Source: Psychromonas sp. MME1 (GTDB lineage: Bacteria > Pseudomonadota > Gammaproteobacteria > Enterobacterales > Psychromonadaceae). From it: 64,000 nucleotides of DNA. Location of the stretch: the NCBI RefSeq assembly GCF_041080865.1, contig NZ_CP160906.1, forward strand, positions 434,001 through 498,000, written 5' to 3'. The position numbers and the translations under genes are program-made. Shown here one piece after another: positions 1 through 8,573 of the stretch. The stretch's first letter is position 1; every line of letters begins with the position of its first letter. The notes under the pieces are model-generated. The model made no database searches. It worked only from the letters and a program-made list of their open reading frames with translations, and had not been told where the DNA came from.

Positions 1-145
1 TCCAATCGGGAATACCGTCATTTGCTTTAATTGCCGCAAGAGGCTGTGCGGTGGCTGTCACCATCTGCCCAGTGGCAACCCCGATACTTTTAGTGCCAAA
101 ATCAAAACCTAACACGGTTTTTGGTGTTTCTTTAATTGCAGTCAT
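1..145 (-). CDS. ruvX: RuvX/YqgF-family RNase H-like nuclease, N-terminal part only
   Basis: Only the first 48 codons are inside the window; the rest lies before base 1. The N-terminus reads [16 protein letters not shown], the first RNase H-fold motif of the YqgF/RuvX family, including the acidic residue expected at the active site. Family members are known as putative Holliday junction resolvases and as nucleases maturing the 5' end of 16S rRNA. It is the last visible gene of a minus-strand run rsmE-gshB-yqgE-ruvX, starting 24 bases after the yqgE stop, the same order as in E. coli. The ATG at 145 is the natural start; function beyond family membership cannot be judged from this fragment. 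Confidence 0.9.
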   Translation of the reverse strand, partial: MTAIKETPKTVLGFDFGTKSIGVATGQMVTATAQPLAAIKANDGIPDW

Positions 146-169
146 ATTTATCGCTTTTTTGGCTCGCTT

Positions 170-787
170 TTAGGCATGGCCAGCTGTTGTTGATAATTGT
201 TCCGGGTTAATACCAAGTCGATGTAAAGATTCACTCCAACGATCGGCGGCGGGAGTATTAAAGATAATATCGTTTTCACTTTTTATGGTGATCCAATTAT
301 TGTCATTAATCTCTTGTTCTAACTGGCCGGGATCCCAGCTCGCATAGCCTAAGGTAACCATATATTTTTCGGGTGCTTTATCGGTACCTAATATTGATAA
401 AACGGCATTCGAGTTAGACATCATCAGCTGTTCATTTAACTGTGTGCTTTGTGAGTTATCTGTTAATGGCGAATGCAATACAAAACCACGCTCTAATTCT
501 AATGGCCCACCTAGAAAAACAGGATCGAGCAGTGGTGGCTCTGGTTGATGAGAAATGGTTTCTACGTTTTTTAATAATTCTTGTAGCGTTAACTTTACCG
601 GAAAATTAATAATAAATCCCATCGCTCCTTTTTCATCATGCTCACAAATATAGACCACTGATTTTTTAAAATAAGGATCGGTGAGTGAGGGCATTGCAAT
701 TAAAAAATGGTTCTTTAGCGTGTCAATTATTTCCGTTTCAGTACTGCTATAGGTACTGTTAGGGTTATCATTGATGATATTTTCCAT
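170..787 (-). CDS. yqgE: YqgE/AlgH family protein (UPF0301)
   Basis: A 205-residue cytoplasmic protein of the YqgE/AlgH family, whose molecular role is still unclear (AlgH was linked to alginate regulation in Pseudomonas). The family core begins near residue 27 with HFLIAMPSLTDPYFKKSVVY and continues with ICEHDEKGAMGFIIN. I chose the ATG at 787 because GGGGAG lies just upstream; an in-frame ATG at 835 has no such site. The N-terminus is about 25 residues longer than in E. coli. The gene lies 69 bases after gshB and 24 before ruvX, so all four genes are probably co-transcribed. Confidence 0.93.
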   Translation of the reverse strand: MENIINDNPNSTYSSTETEIIDTLKNHFLIAMPSLTDPYFKKSVVYICEHDEKGAMGFIINFPVKLTLQELLKNVETISHQPEPPLLDPVFLGGPLELERGFVLHSPLTDNSQSTQLNEQLMMSNSNAVLSILGTDKAPEKYMVTLGYASWDPGQLEQEINDNNWITIKSENDIIFNTPAADRWSESLHRLGINPEQLSTTAGHA

Positions 788-856
788 GTGATACTCCCCG
801 TTAAATTTGTGCTTGCCACACGTTAAGTATGGCAAAAATTAGGTATATTATTTTTT

Positions 857-1810
857 TTATTTATTATTAATGCGTTTTTCAATGGCATCCATCAACTTTC
901 CACTGATATTGGTGCCATAGGCATTATCAATTTCTTGGATGCAGGTTGGACTGGTAACATTAATTTCAGTAACTTTATCACCGATAATATCGAGCCCGAC
1001 AAAAATTAAGCCCTTCTCTTTTAATTTTGGTCCAATCGTATTCGCGATGTGCCAATCACTTTCCGATAAAGGTTGTGCAACACCACTTCCACCCGCTGCT
1101 AAATTACCTCGTGTTTCTCCCTTAGCTGGAATACGTGCAAGCGCATAGGGCATCGGCTCCCCATCTACTATTAAGATACGTTTATCGCCATCTTTAATTT
1201 CGGGTATAAATGTTTGCGCCATGCAGTAACGCTGTTGGTGTTCGGTTAATGTCTCGATGATAACGCCTATGTTGGCATCGTTTTCTTTAATACGAAAAAT
1301 TGAAGCGCCGCCCATCCCATCGAGGGGTTTTAAAATAACATCTTTATGCTTGTTATGAAAATCTCGAATTCTTTGGCTGCTGCGTGTTACTAAAGTTGTG
1401 GGAGTAAATTCACTAAACCATGCGGTAAATAATTTTTCGTTGGCATCACGTAGACTTTGTGGTTTATTTACGATTAAACATCCTTCATCTTCTGCTCGTT
1501 CGAGTAAATAGGTGGCATAGATATATTCGGTATCAAATGGTGGATCTTTACGCATTAATACAGCATCTAAATCGGCGAGAGGATGGTCGATACTCTCTTC
1601 GAGTTGATACCAATGTTGAGGATCGCGTTGCACGGTTAATTTTTTGCTGCTGGCAAAAGTACGGCCATTCTCTAAATAGAGATCCTGCATTTCTAAGTAA
1701 TAAAGCTCCCATCCGCGCGCTTGCGCTTCCAATAACATAGCGAAACTTGAATCTTTATGGATTTTAATCTTAGAGATTGGATCCATGACGATACCAATTT
1801 TAATGGACAT
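857..1810 (-). CDS. gshB: glutathione synthetase
   Basis: ATP-grasp ligase joining gamma-glutamylcysteine and glycine to make glutathione in the cytoplasm. The 317-residue length matches the E. coli enzyme (316). The N-terminal GIVMDPISKIKIHKDSSFAM is the typical GshB start. The ATP-grasp part shows KPLDGMGGASIFRI near residue 160, KDGDKRILIVDGEP near 207 and the metal-binding end DIIGDKVTEINVTSPT near 275. AGGA lies about seven bases before the ATG. It sits 26 bases downstream of rsmE, in a neighbourhood shared with E. coli. Nothing unusual is seen. Confidence 0.97.
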   Translation of the reverse strand: MSIKIGIVMDPISKIKIHKDSSFAMLLEAQARGWELYYLEMQDLYLENGRTFASSKKLTVQRDPQHWYQLEESIDHPLADLDAVLMRKDPPFDTEYIYATYLLERAEDEGCLIVNKPQSLRDANEKLFTAWFSEFTPTTLVTRSSQRIRDFHNKHKDVILKPLDGMGGASIFRIKENDANIGVIIETLTEHQQRYCMAQTFIPEIKDGDKRILIVDGEPMPYALARIPAKGETRGNLAAGGSGVAQPLSESDWHIANTIGPKLKEKGLIFVGLDIIGDKVTEINVTSPTCIQEIDNAYGTNISGKLMDAIEKRINNK

Positions 1811-1836
1811 ATTATTTCCTTAGTCGTGGCAATAGA

Positions 1837-2565
1837 TTATGCAAGGTCACCAAAACGACATTGTAATGCGGTGATTGCTGTTAAGGCCGCTGTTTCAGTA
1901 CGTAAAACGCGCGGTCCGAGTAATGTTTCTGTAAAGTTTAGTTTTTCTGTTAGGTTAATTTCATCGTCGGTTAATCCACCCTCGGGGCCAATTAACAAAC
2001 GAATTTTATTAATATTATCAGGTAACTGATTAATTGATATTGATGCACGAGGATGTAATGTTAACTTCACAGCGGTTTCTTGGATAGCACACCAAGTGGC
2101 TAAATCTTGAGTTTCATGAATGGTGGGAACCATGTTGCGTCCCGATTGTTCACAGGCTGCAATCGCTATTTTTTGCCATTGTTGTTGCTTTTTTTGCATG
2201 CGTTGAGGATCGATTTTTACACCACACCGTTCACTGAGTAGGGGGGTTATCTCGTTGACACCTAATTCTACCGCTTTTTGAATAACAAACTCCATGCGAT
2301 CACCACGGGAAATGACTTGCCCTAAATGTAAATCTAATGGACTTTCATTATTTGTTTCTTGAAAAGAGTCGATATAGGCGCTGCAACTGCGCTTTTGTAC
2401 ATCTTGTAAAGTGGCAAGATATTGGCCGCCAGATCCATTGAATAACATAATGTTTGCGCCCGGCTTTAAACGCAAAACGCGAATATGCTGAGTAGCATCA
2501 TCGCCAAGCATAATTTCACTATTAATCAAAAGTGGTTGTGGATCATAAAATCGAGGTGTGCGCAT
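1837..2565 (-). CDS. rsmE: 16S rRNA (uracil-1498-N3)-methyltransferase
   Basis: SPOUT-class methyltransferase that makes m3U1498 in 16S rRNA using S-adenosylmethionine. The 242-residue protein begins [12 protein letters not shown], with the N-terminal PUA-like part to about residue 75, and ends with the trefoil-knot region: [14 protein letters not shown] near 190 and [16 protein letters not shown] near 217, the two SAM-binding loops of the family. No clear ribosome-binding site precedes the ATG, but the start agrees with the family N-terminus. It is the first gene of the minus-strand run to ruvX; the 263 bases to acs therefore hold divergent promoters. Confidence 0.96.
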   Translation of the reverse strand: MRTPRFYDPQPLLINSEIMLGDDATQHIRVLRLKPGANIMLFNGSGGQYLATLQDVQKRSCSAYIDSFQETNNESPLDLHLGQVISRGDRMEFVIQKAVELGVNEITPLLSERCGVKIDPQRMQKKQQQWQKIAIAACEQSGRNMVPTIHETQDLATWCAIQETAVKLTLHPRASISINQLPDNINKIRLLIGPEGGLTDDEINLTEKLNFTETLLGPRVLRTETAALTAITALQCRFGDLA

Positions 2566-2828
2566 GTTATTTTAATTCTATATCGGGAACATGGGAGCAA
2601 TTATAACGTAAAAAGTTTATAAGACTATTACTTCATAGTTAACTCTTTATTTCTCTAATAAAAAATGTTTTTTGTGACCTTTGGCTCATATCACTCCTGA
2701 AAAAACAATCGCATTTGTGTTTTAGATCAAATAGTTTTAATAGAAATGTGCTTTTTAAGGTAATTTGAATTAGCAATATTTTATTCATCCTATACTCAAT
2801 TTAGTTTTTTTAATAGAGGTATATTACG

Positions 2829-4718
2829 ATGGATTCTAAACAGCAACTTTATTTCCCTAGCTCTGAAGTAGTAGAACAAGCCAATGTACAAAATTATGAA
2901 ACACTTTATAAACGCTCAATTGAAGATAGAGAAGGTTTTTGGGCTGAACAAGCATCACTGCTTGAATGGTATAAGCCTTGGGATAAAGTTTTAGATGATA
3001 GTAATAAACCTTTTTATAAATGGTTCGTTGGTGGACAAACTAATATTGTACACAACGCCATAGATTGTCATTTACAAGGTGCAGATTGCAATAAACTTGC
3101 GATAATTTGGGAGAGTGAAGGTGGTGAAACACGTAGTTTTTCCTACTATGCACTGAATCGTGAAGTGTGTCAGTTTGCCAATATTTTAACCAGTATGGGT
3201 ATTAAAAAAGGCGATATAGTAACGATCTATATGCCGCAGATACCTGAGTTAGTTTTTGCTATGTTAGCCTGTGCAAAAATAGGTGCGGTTCATAGTGTTG
3301 TTTATGGAGGGTTTAGCTACGAGGCATTAGCATCACGTATTAGTGATGCAAATAGTCGTGTTTTAATTACCGCGGATGGTGGTTCCCGTCGTGGTAAAAA
3401 AATAGATTTAAAAAGTATTGCCGATGAAGCGATGAAGCGTTCCCCGACGATTGAAGTCTGTATCACCGTTAAATACAACGGCTTGGATGTCAATATGGAA
3501 GCTGAACGTGATTTTTGGTACCACAACTTAAAATCACTGCCCATTGCTAGTTCTAAATGTGCAACGGTGCAATTAGATGCTGAAGATCCCCTGTTTATTC
3601 TCTACACATCAGGTACGACGGGTAAACCAAAAGGCATGCTCCATACCCATGGTGGTTACAGTGTTTATACTAGCACAACGCACCGCATGGCTTTTGATAT
3701 TAAACCTGCTGATCGTTGGTGGTGTGCAGCAGATCCAGGCTGGATAACAGGGCATAGTTATATCGTTTACGGTCCTTTAATCAATGCTAGCACTATCATT
3801 ATGTATGAAGGTGCTCCTAATTTCCCTTACCCCAATCGCTGGTGGCAAATGGTTGAAAAGTATGGCATTAATATTTTATATACCTCACCGACAGCTATCC
3901 GAGGGCTGATGCGTTTTGGTGACCAATGGGCGAAACGCCATGATCTATCATCACTAAGGCTATTGGGCAGTGTGGGTGAGCCAATTAATCCAGAGGCATG
4001 GCGTTGGTTTTACGAGGTGATCGGTAATAGTAAATGCCCAATTATTGATACTTGGTGGCAAACTGAAACGGGAGGATTTATGATTTGTCCGTTACCAATT
4101 ACGCCATTAAAACCGGGATCAGCAGCACAGCCATTTTTTGGTAATGAAATTGGCGTGGTTGATGATGATGGTAATGCCGTAGCCGTTGGTGAAGAGGGGA
4201 AATTGGTCATAAAAAATCCTTGGCCGGGTATGGCTCGCACGATTATGGGGGATGATCAACGTTACGCAGAGCTGTACTGGGGAGACTACCAAGGTAAAGG
4301 ATATTATAAAGCAGGAGATTCAGCTAAAATTGATCAAGATGGCTATATATGGGTCATCGGGCGGATGGATGAGGTGCTGAAAGTGTCAGGTTATCGCCTT
4401 GGTACATCGGAAATTGAGAGTGCTTTGGTGAGTCATCCAACGGTTATTGAAGCAGCAGCCATAGGCTTGCCGCATGAGTTAAAAGGCAATGCAATCCATA
4501 CCTTTGTTTTGTTAAAAGAGGGCGTTGTAGGCGACAAAGTATTACAAGATGAGTTAAAAGAGCATGTTGCTAACGAGCTTGGTAAAATAGCGAAGCCTGA
4601 AGATGTTACCTTTGTGGATAGTTTACCAAAAACGCGATCCGGTAAAATTATGCGTCGTGTATTAAAAGCGCGTGCATTAGGGCTCGATGAGGGAGACTTA
4701 AGTACATTAGAAGACTGA
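2829..4718 (+). CDS. acs: acetyl-CoA synthetase (AMP-forming)
   Basis: Adenylate-forming enzyme converting acetate, ATP and CoA to acetyl-CoA. The 629-residue protein shows the ATP loop YTSGTTGKPKG near residue 258, GWITGHSY near 313, and DTWWQTETGG near 407, the tryptophan-bearing motif that keeps the acyl pocket small enough for acetate. The hinge and C-terminal lid end in PKTRSGKIMRR, whose lysine at about 606 is the residue reversibly acetylated in this family. It is slightly shorter than E. coli Acs (652), lacking the last residues. It stands alone behind a 263-base upstream region and is closed by a strong hairpin. Propionate use is possible but less likely. satP at 48.8 kb could supply its substrate. 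Confidence 0.94.
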   Translation: MDSKQQLYFPSSEVVEQANVQNYETLYKRSIEDREGFWAEQASLLEWYKPWDKVLDDSNKPFYKWFVGGQTNIVHNAIDCHLQGADCNKLAIIWESEGGETRSFSYYALNREVCQFANILTSMGIKKGDIVTIYMPQIPELVFAMLACAKIGAVHSVVYGGFSYEALASRISDANSRVLITADGGSRRGKKIDLKSIADEAMKRSPTIEVCITVKYNGLDVNMEAERDFWYHNLKSLPIASSKCATVQLDAEDPLFILYTSGTTGKPKGMLHTHGGYSVYTSTTHRMAFDIKPADRWWCAADPGWITGHSYIVYGPLINASTIIMYEGAPNFPYPNRWWQMVEKYGINILYTSPTAIRGLMRFGDQWAKRHDLSSLRLLGSVGEPINPEAWRWFYEVIGNSKCPIIDTWWQTETGGFMICPLPITPLKPGSAAQPFFGNEIGVVDDDGNAVAVGEEGKLVIKNPWPGMARTIMGDDQRYAELYWGDYQGKGYYKAGDSAKIDQDGYIWVIGRMDEVLKVSGYRLGTSEIESALVSHPTVIEAAAIGLPHELKGNAIHTFVLLKEGVVGDKVLQDELKEHVANELGKIAKPEDVTFVDSLPKTRSGKIMRRVLKARALGLDEGDLSTLED

Positions 4719-4728
4719 TAAATTAATA

Positions 4729-4766
4729 GGGTAAAATGTTGATATTCGGTCATTTTACCCTTTTAT
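4729..4766 (+). terminator. intrinsic terminator of acs
   Basis: A perfect 10-bp inverted repeat (GGGTAAAATG at 4729-4738 and CATTTTACCC at 4751-4760) is followed by a T-rich tract. It lies between acs and the convergent gene at 4774, so it may serve both strands. Confidence 0.85.
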
Positions 4767-4773
4767 ATTTTTA

Positions 4774-5394
4774 TTAGAATTTATACTCTATTCCGGTCAT
4801 GATTTCCGTTTGTACGTAAACTTCTCCACTGGAACGAATTAAGCAGGTTCCATTATCACAAAACATAGTGCTATCGGAATTCAATACCGTACCATAAACG
4901 CGTAGATCGCCACGAAGTGCCCATTGTGGTGTTAATTCATAACGCAGTCCCGCGGTAATATTCCCTGAGAATTTTATTTCTGTGTCATATTGACTATCAT
5001 CTGGGGAGAAAACGGTTGCCCCTATCCCTAAACCAACGCTGTTGGAAAACCCATTTTCATGGGGGAAAATGACTCGCCCACCGAAGTGTAAATAACTTAT
5101 GCGTAGGTCAGTTTTTATATTTTGTTCGCCAGAGGTCGTTAAGGTTTGTTTGGCCGTGGAAAACATAATTTCAGTTTCTTTATTACGGCTATAGCGCCAA
5201 GCAACGGAAAGCGCCTGTGATAAATCATTACTTAGATCCGCTTTTTCATCGGTTTCTTTATCTTCTAAGTCATTACTAATTCGTCCGCCTAGGTAACCAC
5301 TAACAGTAATATAATCTTTTTCTGCTGCAATACTGTTAATAGGGGAAAAGACGAGTGTTGCAAGGGGAATAATAAAAAGATGTTTGTTTATCAT
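4774..5394 (-). CDS. outer-membrane beta-barrel protein, function unknown
   Basis: A 206-residue protein with an N-terminal signal peptide (hydrophobic LFIIPLATLVF, likely cleaved after SIAA near residue 24) and then alternating polar/aromatic stretches typical of a small outer-membrane barrel. The last residue is phenylalanine after GIEYK, the usual barrel C-terminal signature. Segments such as ALSVAWRYSRN, LRISYLHFGGRV and WALRGDLRVYG look like membrane strands. It resembles OmpW/OprF-type eight-strand barrels in size, but I cannot assign a transported substrate. The start at 5394 is chosen because AAGGA lies just upstream and the signal peptide begins there; an in-frame ATG at 5427 would add 11 charged residues. 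Confidence 0.75.
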   Translation of the reverse strand: MINKHLFIIPLATLVFSPINSIAAEKDYITVSGYLGGRISNDLEDKETDEKADLSNDLSQALSVAWRYSRNKETEIMFSTAKQTLTTSGEQNIKTDLRISYLHFGGRVIFPHENGFSNSVGLGIGATVFSPDDSQYDTEIKFSGNITAGLRYELTPQWALRGDLRVYGTVLNSDSTMFCDNGTCLIRSSGEVYVQTEIMTGIEYKF

Positions 5395-5445
5395 TTGTAA
5401 TCCTTGTTTATGATCCATGATTGGCAATCTAATATATTGAGTTAA

Positions 5446-5958
5446 TTATATTTTTTTATTACGTTTCTGCCACTTTTGAACCATGGTGAAACGCCAGATT
5501 AAACGGGTTAATAAATAGCCTAAAAATGAGCAACCAATACCGAGAATAAAACATCCTAATAAAAGCGCAGGTGCAATGGTCTCTAAAATTTGCGCTAGCC
5601 AAGAAAAGGAGAGTTCAAAATTAAAATCAACCACTTTTTCTTGCAAGATAAAAGCCCCTAATCGGTAAGCACCATAAAAAAGAGGTGGCATCGTTATTGG
5701 GTTAGAAATCCAAACTAAAGCAACAGAAAGAGGTAAGTTTACCATAAAAATCATGGCAATAACGGCCGCTAGCACCATTTGAAATGGGATTGGCATCCAA
5801 GCACAAAACAGCCCAACAGCAATGGCACCTGAAGCGCTTCTTCTATTTAGATGCCAGAGGCCCGGGTTATGCAACGCCTTACCTAAATACTTTAAATGAG
5901 GATGTGCTTTTAATGTTTCTGGTTTTGGAGAAAACCGTTGAATAAATTTTTTTGGCAT
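5446..5958 (-). CDS. DUF2062 membrane protein
   Basis: A 170-residue inner-membrane protein of the DUF2062 family, whose function is unknown. The core reads LWHLNRRSASGAIAVGLFCA followed by WMPIPFQMVLA near residues 40-65. It has three or four hydrophobic segments (about 47-82, 84-100, 128-155) and a very basic C-terminus (KWQKRNKKI). The start at 5958 (MPKKFIQRFSP) fits the family; an in-frame ATG further upstream would run into the comEC start region. It is divergent from comEC with only 35 bases between the two starts, an arrangement I recall from related gammaproteobacteria. Confidence 0.88.
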   Translation of the reverse strand: MPKKFIQRFSPKPETLKAHPHLKYLGKALHNPGLWHLNRRSASGAIAVGLFCAWMPIPFQMVLAAVIAMIFMVNLPLSVALVWISNPITMPPLFYGAYRLGAFILQEKVVDFNFELSFSWLAQILETIAPALLLGCFILGIGCSFLGYLLTRLIWRFTMVQKWQKRNKKI

Positions 5959-5993
5959 ATAATTAGGATTTATTGTTAATAATTCGGATAATA

Positions 5994-8363
5994 ATGCGTA
6001 TTGCCTTGAGTCTCGCAATTACAGTTTTTATGTCGACCTTATATTGGCCGCAGTTATTAAGTGAACATGCCATTTTGTTGTTGGCTCTCTGTTGTGTCGT
6101 TTTATTATTTTTACCAAGGCTTCGTATTCTAACTGTTATTCCTGTTACTGCCATCTATTTTAGTTGTTATGCGCAACTAACGTTAACTGGCGCATTGCCA
6201 TTTGCTCTGCCCATTGCTAATAACGCTTCTTTACAAGAGCTAGTAGACGGGAAAGACCATACCATAATTGTGCAAATTAGTTCATTAATAAGTGTTAAAA
6301 ATAGAGGCTATTTTACCGCTAAATTGATGGAAGTTGATGGTGGGGCCTTAAATTATCATCCATCATTGTTGATGAGCTGGTATTCTCCTAATGTGTCGCT
6401 TCAGGAGGGGCAAATTCAACGTTTTAAAGTGCGTTTAAAACCTATATGGGGGCGAGGTAACCCGGCTGGATTTGATAGTCAAAAGTGGCGCTACTCTGAG
6501 CATATTGCTTATCAAGCCTCGGTAAAGTCTTATTTGGGATACGTTTCTCAAATTCCTTCATTGCGTGGTCGTTTTTATGAGAAAGTACAATCAATCATCG
6601 CTACCTTGCCACAACAGGGGGTCATATTAGCCCTTTCCTTTGCGGATAAGAGCTTAATTAGTTTTGAGCAAAAAACGTTATTTAAAAAATTAGGTATTAC
6701 CCATCTTTTGGCTATTTCAGGTTTACATATTGGTCTGTTTTTTTCCTTTTTTTATCTACTATTAAGCTATTTTTGTAAGCGATTATTAGCGGAAAATTAT
6801 TTGGGGTGGCAATTATACTATATTGTCAATTATGGCGCGTTGTGTGGGGTGTGTTTTTATGCCTATTTAGCGGGGTTTTCTTTGCCAACACAACGGGCAT
6901 TACTGATGTTGGCGATTGCCGTTTTTTTGTTATCCTTGAAGAGAAGGTATTTTTTAACAGATCTCTTGATGTTGGTTCTGTTTCTAATTTTGCTTTGGGA
7001 TCCGTTATCGATATTGAGCCTTAGTTTGTGGTTATCATTTGCGGCGATAACCATTATTTTGCTGATTATCTGGCGTTTTAGCTCTGTTTTTAAAATAGAT
7101 AATATCGACAAAAAAAGAACTCTCTGGCAAACATCAAGGGGTTATATAAAAGCATTAATACTGATTCAATTAGGTTTAACCTTGCTGATGCTGCCACTGC
7201 AGTTGCTTAGTTTTTCAGCTTTCAACTTATTTGCACCCGTTGTTAATTTTATTGCAGTGCCGCTATTTTCATTATTAATTATTCCACTTGTTTTATTCGC
7301 TTGTTTGTTAACCATATTCGCAGAACCGCTTGCCAGTGGTTTATTTACGCTTGCAGATTATCTTATTGGCCATTTTTTACATTATATTGCAATCTTTAGT
7401 GAAGGGTATGAGGATTATTCTTTTACTGCGGTAAAGTTAATTATGATGGCCATCTGCCTGTTGGTTGTTATTTTGATTATCCATTATCAAAGATGCGCAA
7501 CGCCTGTTGTCACTTATCTTTTTTCAGTGCTGCTTGTCTTTTTTGTTGGCATATCATTGTATCAAGAAGAACAACAGCAGGAAAAATGGTTTGTTGAGGT
7601 GTTGGATGTGGGGCAGGGGTTGTCAGTGTTGATTCGCAGCCAAGGTCAATACATGCTTTATGATACAGGGCCTAGTTATCCATCTGGCTTTGTGACCGCC
7701 AAGAGTGAAATATTACCCTATCTTAATTCACTGGGCATAACAACATTAGACTATTTATTTGTTAGTCATAGTGATAATGACCATGCGGGTGGTTTGGCTA
7801 CAATTAATCATCACTTTGCCATAAAGCAAATCATAATGGGCGAACCATTACCTGGATTAGATAAAGAGGTAGTGACACGGCAATGTAAAGCGGGGCAGCG
7901 CTGGTTAATGGGGCGATTAACCATTACGGCGCTCTCTCCAAACGTATTAACGCGTAATAACAATAATAACTCTTGTGTATTACGGGTTAGTGATGGCTTA
8001 CATTCGTTATTGTTGACCGGGGATATTGAAAAGAAGCAGGAGTTATTATTAGTAAAAAATGCCGAACATCGACTTGCTAGTGATATACTCTTTGCTCCTC
8101 ATCATGGTAGTCGCTATTCATCTAGTGCTACATTTATTCGTAGTGCATCACCACAATGGGTCGTGTTTACGAGTGGATTTATGAATCGTTGGGGATTTCC
8201 CGATGAACAGGTTAAACTGCGCTATAAAAATCAATCGGTTAAAATGGTCAATAGTGGTTTAAGCGGGTTTGTTCGTTTTACTATCGATAAAGAACAAATT
8301 AAGATACAAACATATAGAGAAGATCTTGCATCTTATTGGTATCATCATTCTCTTTCTTCTTAG
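5994..8363 (+). CDS. comEC: ComEC/Rec2-family DNA uptake channel
   Basis: Large inner-membrane protein of about 789 residues, the presumed channel carrying single-stranded DNA into the cytoplasm during transformation. It has an N-terminal helix pair and soluble DUF4131-type region (to about 200), a multi-helix Competence domain (about 205-510, with LFKKLGITHLLAISGLHIGL), and a C-terminal metallo-beta-lactamase domain beginning DVGQGLSVLIRS with the metal motif SHSDNDHAGG near 591-599 and APHHGSRYS near 700. I prefer ATG 5994; an in-frame TTG at 5973 also has a plausible ribosome site. Its position before msbA-lpxK matches ycaI in E. coli. pilW at 39 kb is the only other competence/pilus gene here. 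Confidence 0.92.
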   Translation: MRIALSLAITVFMSTLYWPQLLSEHAILLLALCCVVLLFLPRLRILTVIPVTAIYFSCYAQLTLTGALPFALPIANNASLQELVDGKDHTIIVQISSLISVKNRGYFTAKLMEVDGGALNYHPSLLMSWYSPNVSLQEGQIQRFKVRLKPIWGRGNPAGFDSQKWRYSEHIAYQASVKSYLGYVSQIPSLRGRFYEKVQSIIATLPQQGVILALSFADKSLISFEQKTLFKKLGITHLLAISGLHIGLFFSFFYLLLSYFCKRLLAENYLGWQLYYIVNYGALCGVCFYAYLAGFSLPTQRALLMLAIAVFLLSLKRRYFLTDLLMLVLFLILLWDPLSILSLSLWLSFAAITIILLIIWRFSSVFKIDNIDKKRTLWQTSRGYIKALILIQLGLTLLMLPLQLLSFSAFNLFAPVVNFIAVPLFSLLIIPLVLFACLLTIFAEPLASGLFTLADYLIGHFLHYIAIFSEGYEDYSFTAVKLIMMAICLLVVILIIHYQRCATPVVTYLFSVLLVFFVGISLYQEEQQQEKWFVEVLDVGQGLSVLIRSQGQYMLYDTGPSYPSGFVTAKSEILPYLNSLGITTLDYLFVSHSDNDHAGGLATINHHFAIKQIIMGEPLPGLDKEVVTRQCKAGQRWLMGRLTITALSPNVLTRNNNNNSCVLRVSDGLHSLLLTGDIEKKQELLLVKNAEHRLASDILFAPHHGSRYSSSATFIRSASPQWVVFTSGFMNRWGFPDEQVKLRYKNQSVKMVNSGLSGFVRFTIDKEQIKIQTYREDLASYWYHHSLSS

Positions 8364-8374
8364 AAAAGAGAATA

Positions 8375-8537
8375 ATACCAATCGGAATAAATCGCTGATC
8401 TATTTTACTGGTTAAAATAACTTACTTTTTTGTTGTAAGTTTCGCAAAGGGAACAACCATTTGCGTCAACTTACGCCTCAAATTAAGTCATTTTTCCTGC
8501 GCAAAATTTAGATCACATACTTAATTCCGATTGGTAT
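8375..8537. repeat. MITE-like element A, copy 1
   Basis: A 163-bp non-coding element bounded by perfect 14-bp terminal inverted repeats (ATACCAATCGGAAT at 8375-8388 and its complement at 8524-8537). It fills most of the comEC-msbA gap. A second copy at 29987-30148 is more than 90% identical by eye, and a degenerate copy is at 54430-54589. Internally it has a small hairpin (AACTTAC...GTAAGTT) and the conserved string TTTAGATCACATACTTAA near the right end. No coding capacity is seen, so it would need a transposase in trans. Confidence 0.85.
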
Positions 8538-8573
8538 AATACCTAATCGGAATTATTTAACTTATGAATTGGT

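Noticed and set aside
939..2029. Plus-strand open frames opposite gshB and rsmE
   Set aside because: They lie wholly within well-conserved minus-strand genes and show no recognisable protein features.
2640..2720. CRP-binding site upstream of acs (TGTGA...TCAC)
   Set aside because: The two half sites are 13 bases apart instead of 6, so it does not match the CRP consensus.
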